DNA of 44,917 nt. Source: an uncultured Collinsella sp. (GTDB lineage: Bacteria > Actinomycetota > Coriobacteriia > Coriobacteriales > Coriobacteriaceae). How positions within the stretch are numbered: the first letter of the stretch is position 1; every line of letters starts with the position of its first letter. The DNA lies in the NCBI GenBank assembly GCA_900758475.1, contig CAAERQ010000018.1, positions 1 through 44,917 of the forward strand, read 5' to 3'. The notes under the pieces were generated by a model, which did no database searches, was not told the origin of the DNA, and worked only from the letters and a program-made list of their open reading frames with translations. Positions 39,532 to 44,917 of the stretch are shown piece by piece. Both the position numbers and the translations under genes were made by a program.

Positions 39532-41562
39532 GTGGCAAACGAAAACGATTACGATGGCGGCGAGATTAAGATTCTCGAAGGTCTCGAGGCCGTTCGTAAG
39601 CGCCCGGGCATGTACATTGGCTCGACGAGCGCCAGCGGTCTTCATCACCTGGTGTGGGAGATCGTTGACAACTCCGTCGACGAGGCCATGGCCGGTTTCT
39701 GCACCGAGATTCAGGTGACGGTCCACGCCGACAACTCCATCACGGTCGTCGATAACGGGCGCGGCATCCCCGTCGACGAGCATCCTATCAAAAAGATCCC
39801 GACGCTCGAGGTCGTCATGACGATCCTGCACGCCGGCGGTAAGTTCGATAACTCGGCCTACAAGGTCTCGGGCGGCCTGCACGGCGTGGGCATCTCCGTC
39901 GTCAACGCGCTGTCCAAGCGTGTGGTCGTACAGGTATGCCGCGATGGCAACATCTACGAGATGGAGTTTTCGCGCGGCAAGACTGTCAAGAAGATGGAGG
40001 TCGTGGGCACTTCGGAGACGACGGGTACCACTGTCACCTTCTGGCCCGACGACGAGATTTTCGAGACCTGCATCTACGATTTCGACACGCTGCACAACCG
40101 CCTGCAGGAGACGGCATTCCTCAACAAGAACCTCAAGATCGTGCTGACCGACGAGCGCGAGGCGACTCCCCATGTGGAAGAGTTTTGCTATGCCGGCGGC
40201 ATCATCGACTTCGTCAAGTTCCTCAACGAGGGCAAGGATGTCCCCGAGGCCTTTAAGGAGCCCATCTATATTGAGGGCAAATCGGATCCAGATGCGCCCG
40301 TGACCAAGATGGGCGAGGTCGAGGTGTCCTTGCAGTGGAATAGCGGCTACGGCGAGAACGTCATGTCGTTTGCCAACGACATCTACACCCCCGAGGGCGG
40401 CATGCACCTCGAGGGCTTCCGTACCGCACTCACCCGTGTGATTAACGATTACGCTCGCAAGCAGAACCTGCTCAAGGAAAAAGACGCCAACCTGACCGGC
40501 GACGATGTGCGTGAGGGCTTGTCGGCCGTTATCTCGGTCAAACTGCCCGATCCGCAGTTTGAGGGCCAGACCAAGGCCAAGCTCGGCAGCTCCTATATGC
40601 GCGCGCTGACGCTCAAGATCGTGACCGACGGCCTTGCCGATTACCTCGAGGAGCATCCCAAGCCCGCTCGTGAGATCGTCAAGAAGGCCCAACAGGCCTG
40701 CAAGGCGCGCAACGCCGCCCGCAAGGCGCGCGAGGCGACCCGCCGCAAGAGCCTGCTCGAGACGGCGTCGCTGCCCGGCAAGCTCGCCGACTGTTCGGTG
40801 CGAGACGCCGAGTTGACTGAGCTCTTTATCGTAGAGGGCGACTCGGCAGGCGGCTCGGCCAAGGACGGCCGCCGCCGAGACATCCAGGCGATCCTGCCCC
40901 TGCGCGGCAAGATTCTGAACGTCGAGCGCGTGGGCGATCATCGTGCGTTTTCGAGCGACACCATCCAGTCACTCATCACTGCGATCGGTTGCGGCGTCAC
41001 GACGAGCGCCGGCGACGGCGGCGACTTTGATATCACCAAGGCGCGCTACCACAAGATCATCATCATGACCGATGCAGACGTCGACGGTGCGCATATCCGC
41101 ATCCTGCTGCTGACGTTCTTCTACAAGTACATGCGCCCGTTGATTGATGCCGGCTACGTGTACGTCGCGTGCCCGCCCATCTTTGGCATCAAGGTGCGTA
41201 ACAAGATTCACTACGTGTATCCCAACGGCCGCCAGCCCGAAGACGAGATTCTGCGCGATACCATCCAGAGCCTGGGGCTGAACCCCGACGACAACGACGA
41301 GGACGGCAAGGCCAAGGATGGCAAGATCACTAAGAAGCGCAAGGGTTACACCGTCCAGCGCTACAAGGGCCTAGGCGAGATGGACCCCAAGCAGCTTGCC
41401 TCGACGACGATGGACCCCAAGACCCGCATCCTACAGCGCGTGACGATCGAGGACGCCGTGGTGGCGGACCGCGCCGTGCGCGAGCTCATGGGTTCCGAGG
41501 TCGGCTATCGCCGCGAGTACATTGAAAAACACGCGCATGATGCACGATTCCTTGATGCTTAA
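39532..41562 (+). CDS. gyrB: DNA gyrase subunit B
   Basis: A 676-residue ATPase/Toprim subunit. The GHKL domain shows 'LVWEIVDNSVDEAMAG', 'VVDNGRGIPVDEH' and 'GGLHGVGISVVNAL'. The Toprim domain has 'FIVEGDSAGGSAKDGR', 'LPLRGKILNVE' and 'IMTDADVDGAHIRILLLTFFYKYMRP'. The C-terminus carries 'QRYKGLGEMDPKQL'. GTG start at 39532 with AAGGAGG upstream. The quinolone-associated segment (EGDSAGG, PLRGK) looks wild-type. gyrA follows after 11 bases. Confidence 0.97.
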   Translation: MANENDYDGGEIKILEGLEAVRKRPGMYIGSTSASGLHHLVWEIVDNSVDEAMAGFCTEIQVTVHADNSITVVDNGRGIPVDEHPIKKIPTLEVVMTILHAGGKFDNSAYKVSGGLHGVGISVVNALSKRVVVQVCRDGNIYEMEFSRGKTVKKMEVVGTSETTGTTVTFWPDDEIFETCIYDFDTLHNRLQETAFLNKNLKIVLTDEREATPHVEEFCYAGGIIDFVKFLNEGKDVPEAFKEPIYIEGKSDPDAPVTKMGEVEVSLQWNSGYGENVMSFANDIYTPEGGMHLEGFRTALTRVINDYARKQNLLKEKDANLTGDDVREGLSAVISVKLPDPQFEGQTKAKLGSSYMRALTLKIVTDGLADYLEEHPKPAREIVKKAQQACKARNAARKAREATRRKSLLETASLPGKLADCSVRDAELTELFIVEGDSAGGSAKDGRRRDIQAILPLRGKILNVERVGDHRAFSSDTIQSLITAIGCGVTTSAGDGGDFDITKARYHKIIIMTDADVDGAHIRILLLTFFYKYMRPLIDAGYVYVACPPIFGIKVRNKIHYVYPNGRQPEDEILRDTIQSLGLNPDDNDEDGKAKDGKITKKRKGYTVQRYKGLGEMDPKQLASTTMDPKTRILQRVTIEDAVVADRAVRELMGSEVGYRREYIEKHAHDARFLDA

Positions 41563-41573
41563 GAGGAGGTAAC

Positions 41574-44315
41574 GTGGCAGACGATATCAACAATAACGAG
41601 GGTATGGACGAGGCCAGCGACGCCGGCATGCCCGACGATCTGAAGCGCCTGCTTGCCCGTGCTGAGCAGGGCGAGGACGGCGATCCGGACGCCTACAACC
41701 CCGATGCCGATGATGATGAGGAAGAAGACGACGACGGTGAGCTCGAGGAGAGCTTTGGCGAAGTCGACCGTGGTGCCTCGGCCGGAGAGGATATCAACGG
41801 TGGCCAGCTCCAGATTTCGGAGTTCGGCCGTGAGATGAAGCAGTCGTTCATCGAGTACTCGATGTCGGTCATCACGGCGCGCGCCCTGCCGGACGTGCGC
41901 GATGGCTTAAAGCCGGTGCACCGTCGCATCCTGTACGCAATGAACGAGAGCGGCATCTACCCCAACCGTCCGCACAAGAAGTCGGCCTGGACGGTCGGCG
42001 AAGTTATCGGTAAGTACCATCCGCACGGCGACTTCGCGGTCTATGAGGCCATGGTCCGCCTGGCACAGTGGTTCTCCATGCGCACGCCGCTCATCGACGG
42101 TCACGGCAACTTCGGCAACATCGACGGCGACGGCGCCGCCGCCATGCGTTACACCGAGAGCCGCCTGGCTAAGCCCGCCATGGAGCTCCTGCGCGACCTG
42201 CAGAAGGACACCGTCGACTGGCAGCCCAACTACGACGAGTCGCTCGCCGAGCCCGTGGCGCTGCCCGCGCGTTTCCCCAACCTGCTGGTCAACGGCAGCC
42301 AGGGCATCGCCGTCGGCATGGCCACTAACATCGCCCCGCATAACCTCACCGAGGCGATCGAGGCCACCTGCTACCTGATCGACAACCCCGACGCCACCGT
42401 CGACGAGCTCATGCAGATCATGCCCGGTCCGGACTTCCCCACCGGTGCCATCATCATGGGCAGTGCCGGCATTAAGCAGAACTACGAGACCGGCCGCGGC
42501 TCCATCACCGTGCGCGCCAAGGCCCATGTGGAGTCCACCAAGACCGGCCGTAGCCGCCTGGTCTTTACTGAGATTCCCTACATGGTCAACAAGGGCACCC
42601 TGCAGGAGAAGATTGCCCAGCTCGTCAACGACAAGCGCATCGAGGGTATCTCGGATATGCGCGATGAGTCCAACCAGAAGGGTATCCGTCTGGTCATCGA
42701 ACTCAAGAAGGGCGTCATCCCGCAGGTCGTACTCAACAACCTGTACAAGTACACCTCGTTGCAGACGACCTTCGGTGCCAACAACCTGGCACTTGTCAAC
42801 GGCGTTCCAAAATGCCTGAGCCTGCGCGAGATGCTGCAGCACTACATCGACCACCAGGTCGACGTCGTCACCCGCCGCACCCGCTTTGACCTCAAGAAGG
42901 CCCAGGCGCGTGCCCATATCCTCGAGGGCTACCTGATGGCTCTCGACCATATCGACGAGGTCATCAGCATCATCCGCTCCTCGCAGACCGATTCCGAGGC
43001 CAGCAGTCGCCTGATCGAGCGCTTTGGCTTTACGCCCGAGCAGACTACGGCCATCCTCGAGATGAAGCTGCGCCGCCTGACCGGCCTGGAGCGCGACAAG
43101 ATTCAGGAAGAGCTGGACGGCTTGCGCCGTGCTATCGCCTACTACGAGGACCTGTTGGCGCACGAGGAGAAAATCCTGGGCGTCATCAAGGAAGAGATGC
43201 GCGAGATTTCCAAGAAGTTCGGCGACAAGCGCCGCACCGAGATCAGCCATGTCGAGAAGGACCTGGACGTCGAAGATCTGATTGCCGACGAGGACATGGT
43301 CGTGACCATCACCCACACCGGCTACGTCAAGCGCATCCCGGTGGCCGCCTATCGCGCCCAAAAGCGCGGCGGCAAGGGCGTGTCGGGCGTCAATCTCAAA
43401 GAGGACGACGTTATCGACGAGATGTTTATCGCATCCACGCACGAGTACGTGCTGTTCTTCTCGAGCAAGGGTAAAGTCTATCGCCTGAAGGTGCACGAGC
43501 TGCCGGTTGGCACGCGCCAGGCGCGCGGCACCGCGATCGTCAACCTGCTGCCTTTCGAGGAGGGCGAGAAGATCGCGAGCGTCATCAGCTGCCGCGAGTT
43601 CCCCGCCGACGAGTACCTGATGTTTGCCACCAAGAGCGGCATGGTCAAGAAGACCGTGATGAGCGCCTACGACCGTAGCCGCCGCGATGGCCTGATCGCC
43701 ATCAACCTGAGGGACGACGACGCGCTGCTCGCTGTACGTCGCGTGCGCGAGGGTGACAAGATCATCATGGCAACCACCGCGGGTAAGGCGATTATGTTCC
43801 CCGAGGACCAGGTGCGCGCCACCGGTCGCGATACCAGCGGCGTCCGCGGTATTGGCATGAAGGAAGGCGTGAGCGTTCTTGGTATGGAGATTACCAACGG
43901 TAACGGCGACCTGTTCGTCATTACCGAGCGCGGCTACGGCAAACGCACGCCGGTCTCGGATTACCCGGAGCAGAACCGCGGCGGCCAGGGCGTCTACACC
44001 ATCCAGATGACCGAGCGCAAGGGTAACCTCGCAGCCATGAAGACGGTGGGCCCGCAGCATGAGCTGTTCATCGTGACGGAGGGCGCGACGGTCATTCGCG
44101 TCAAGACCGACGAGATCAGCCAAACCGGTCGCGCCACCCAAGGCGTCAAGATGATGACTGTCGACGACAACGACCGCATCTGCGCCGTAGCCCGCATGAC
44201 GGCCGCAAAAGAGAAGCCCGAAGGCGAGGATGCCGAGGCCGCAGCCGACGCCGAAGAGGCCCCAGTCGACCTTGGCGACGGCAACGACATGCCAGAAGAT
44301 CTCCTCGACGAGTAA
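41574..44315 (+). CDS. gyrA: DNA gyrase subunit A
   Basis: A 913-residue subunit. It has an unusual N-terminal extension of about 75 residues that is strongly acidic ('DADDDEEEDDDGELEE') before the typical 'YSMSVITARALPDVRDGLKPVHRRI'. The quinolone-determining region reads 'YHPHGDFAVYEAM': Phe154 occupies the position of E. coli Ser83, while Glu158 is at the Asp87 position. The catalytic Tyr is in 'AAAMRYTESRLA'. The C-terminal beta-pinwheel has a GyrA-box-like 'AQKRGGKGV', which is the wrapping signature of gyrase. The tail is acidic again. GTG start after AGGAGG. It shares an operon with gyrB and ends at the terminator 44356-44389. Confidence 0.97.
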   Translation: MADDINNNEGMDEASDAGMPDDLKRLLARAEQGEDGDPDAYNPDADDDEEEDDDGELEESFGEVDRGASAGEDINGGQLQISEFGREMKQSFIEYSMSVITARALPDVRDGLKPVHRRILYAMNESGIYPNRPHKKSAWTVGEVIGKYHPHGDFAVYEAMVRLAQWFSMRTPLIDGHGNFGNIDGDGAAAMRYTESRLAKPAMELLRDLQKDTVDWQPNYDESLAEPVALPARFPNLLVNGSQGIAVGMATNIAPHNLTEAIEATCYLIDNPDATVDELMQIMPGPDFPTGAIIMGSAGIKQNYETGRGSITVRAKAHVESTKTGRSRLVFTEIPYMVNKGTLQEKIAQLVNDKRIEGISDMRDESNQKGIRLVIELKKGVIPQVVLNNLYKYTSLQTTFGANNLALVNGVPKCLSLREMLQHYIDHQVDVVTRRTRFDLKKAQARAHILEGYLMALDHIDEVISIIRSSQTDSEASSRLIERFGFTPEQTTAILEMKLRRLTGLERDKIQEELDGLRRAIAYYEDLLAHEEKILGVIKEEMREISKKFGDKRRTEISHVEKDLDVEDLIADEDMVVTITHTGYVKRIPVAAYRAQKRGGKGVSGVNLKEDDVIDEMFIASTHEYVLFFSSKGKVYRLKVHELPVGTRQARGTAIVNLLPFEEGEKIASVISCREFPADEYLMFATKSGMVKKTVMSAYDRSRRDGLIAINLRDDDALLAVRRVREGDKIIMATTAGKAIMFPEDQVRATGRDTSGVRGIGMKEGVSVLGMEITNGNGDLFVITERGYGKRTPVSDYPEQNRGGQGVYTIQMTERKGNLAAMKTVGPQHELFIVTEGATVIRVKTDEISQTGRATQGVKMMTVDDNDRICAVARMTAAKEKPEGEDAEAAADAEEAPVDLGDGNDMPEDLLDE

Positions 44316-44355
44316 GAGGAACTAGCTGGTAGGAAATATCAGACCCCATATATCG

Positions 44356-44389
44356 GCGGTCGGCGCACCTGCGCGCCGACCGCTTTTTT
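44356..44389 (+). terminator. gyrA terminator
   Basis: An 11-bp stem GCGGTCGGCGC / GCGCCGACCGC with a six-base loop followed by TTTTTT. The T-run begins the long inverted repeat downstream. Confidence 0.9.
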
Positions 44390-44569
44390 GAAAACCTTTG
44401 AACCCCACGTCGGCCCCGGCTGCCCGGCGGCATGCGAAGTCGATCGCGAGTTCCGCACGAGCCGGAGAGCACTTAATGTGCTCTCCGTGCGAGCAGGACT
44501 GTCTGAGCAGGCGACTTCGCATGCCGCCGGGCAGCCGGGGCCGACACCCTCCAAAGTTTTTCAAAAAAG
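44383..44569. repeat. 187-bp inverted repeat with perfect 34-bp arms
   Basis: Arms 44409-44442 and 44512-44545 are perfect reverse complements over 34 bases. Outer arms CTTTTTTGAAAA (44383-44394) and TTTTCAAAAAAG (44558-44569) also match, with imperfect pairing between. The centre holds a second hairpin (44464-44472 / 44478-44486, loop TTAAT). The whole could form a cruciform or a very long RNA hairpin between gyrA and the tRNA cluster. Confidence 0.9.
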
Positions 44570-44572
44570 TTG

Positions 44573-44600
44573 TTGACGCGCGCGTAACGACTCGTCTAAT
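44573..44600 (+). promoter_or_regulatory. Promoter of the tRNA-Ile/Ala cluster
   Basis: TTGACG (44573-44578) and TCTAAT (44595-44600) are separated by 16 bases; the tRNA begins about 16 bases downstream. The -35 directly abuts the end of the long inverted repeat. Confidence 0.7.
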
Positions 44601-44616
44601 ATATCCCTTGCGCGAT

Positions 44617-44693
44617 GGACCTGTAGCTCAGTTGGTTAGAGCGTCCGGCTGATAACCGGGAGGTCACAAGTTCGAATCTTGTCAGGTCCACCA
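44617..44693 (+). tRNA. tRNA-Ile (GAT), copy 1
   Basis: Complete 77-nt tRNA with encoded CCA. Acceptor GGACCTG / CAGGTCC, anticodon loop CTGATAA (anticodon GAT), T-arm ACAAG-TTCGAAT-CTTGT. It is identical to the copy at 44841-44917. Confidence 0.97.
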
Positions 44694-44704
44694 CTTTCTT
44701 TCGC

Positions 44705-44749
44705 AATAAACACCCCAGCGAGAGCCGAGTCGCCGCTGGGGTGTTTATT
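44705..44749 (+). terminator. Long hairpin after tRNA-Ile copy 1
   Basis: A perfect 16-bp stem (44705-44720 and 44734-44749) with a 13-base loop. The 3' side ends TTTATT. It may be a weak terminator or a processing signal, since tRNA-Ala follows only 11 bases later. Confidence 0.7.
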
Positions 44750-44760
44750 ACTTTCTCCGT

Positions 44761-44836
44761 GGGGGTTTAGCTCAGCTGGGAGAGCGCGGGCTTTGCAAGC
44801 CTGAGGTCAGGGGTTCGATCCCCCTAACCTCCACCA
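44761..44836 (+). tRNA. tRNA-Ala (TGC)
   Basis: Complete 76-nt tRNA with encoded CCA. Acceptor GGGGGTT / AACCTCC with one G-T pair, anticodon loop TTTGCAA (anticodon TGC), T-arm with GTTCGATC. It lies between two tRNA-Ile copies. Confidence 0.96.
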
Positions 44837-44840
44837 TGAT

Positions 44841-44917
44841 GGACCTGTAGCTCAGTTGGTTAGAGCGTCCGGCTGATAACCGGGAGGTCACAAGTTCGAA
44901 TCTTGTCAGGTCCACCA
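44841..44917 (+). tRNA. tRNA-Ile (GAT), copy 2
   Basis: Identical over all 77 bases to 44617-44693. The four bases TGAT separate it from tRNA-Ala. The window ends exactly at its CCA end, so what follows is not visible; Ile/Ala tRNAs of this kind often lie in or next to rRNA operons. Confidence 0.96.

Noticed and set aside
41907..44141. 744-codon open frame antisense to gyrA
   Set aside because: It mirrors a high-GC gene with clear gyrase motifs. The antisense product is Leu/Val/Asp/Gly-rich without domains and lacks a ribosome site.

Overview
The window is a chromosomal segment around the replication origin of a high-GC Gram-positive bacterium. The origin-proximal gene order, the paired WYL regulators, the fused DnaQ/DinG helicase, an LPXTG surface protein and encoded tRNA CCA ends all fit the class Coriobacteriia. 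A Collinsella-like gut actinobacterium is my best guess. That assignment is inferred from content and order; no marker comparison was possible.

Layout. (1) 1-1744: an AT-richer accessory patch holding a TraX-family membrane protein, next to tRNA-Lys(TTT). A 66-bp T-arm-like/terminator repeat and a duplicated tRNA 3' end flank it. (2) 1773-12878, all on the minus strand: an M29 aminopeptidase; purC with a small membrane protein; a two-component system; a TSCPD protein with a Tat lipoprotein; a periplasmic-binding-type protein coupled to a diguanylate cyclase; purB. (3) 12921-13763: tRNA-Gly(CCC) with rearranged duplicated tRNA ends, then the leader of a large adhesin. (4) 13764-20633: a thioester/SpaA-repeat LPXTG protein (+), then a 72-aa membrane protein and a large M28-like membrane protein with a degenerate active site (-). 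(5) 20832-27746: pafB/pafC-like WYL pair (+), dinG and ddl (-), rlmN (+). (6) 27942-32981, minus strand: the origin-left block rpmH-rnpA-yidD-yidC-jag, then rsmG, three parS sites, parA-parB and a small membrane protein. (7) 33041-44315, plus strand: origin-left box cluster, a GHKL-ATPase/winged-helix gene, dnaA, a dnaA-dnaN spacer with boxes and a DnaA-trio-like unwinding element, then dnaN, recF, dciA, gyrB, gyrA. (8) 44356-44917: the gyrA terminator, a very long inverted repeat, and tRNA-Ile, tRNA-Ala, tRNA-Ile.

How it fits together. Transcription diverges from the origin at about 33.1 kb. The plus-strand block supplies initiation (DnaA), the clamp (DnaN), RecF, the helicase-loading factor DciA and gyrase. 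The minus-strand block supplies ribosomal protein L34, RNase P protein, membrane insertion (YidC/YidD/Jag) and segregation (ParAB/parS). The most intriguing unfamiliar piece is the protein encoded between the two halves of the origin. It has a complete SpoIIAB-like GHKL ATP-binding fold, a long Q/P/M-rich linker and a C-terminal winged helix, and its own coding sequence contains exact copies of the local DnaA-box motif. Other notable points are the altered DnaA recognition-helix signature paired with TTTTCAACA-type boxes, the GyrA residue equivalent to E. coli Ser83 being Phe, parS-like sites inside dnaA and after rlmN, and hairpin-rich rearranged tRNA-end repeats at two tRNA genes.
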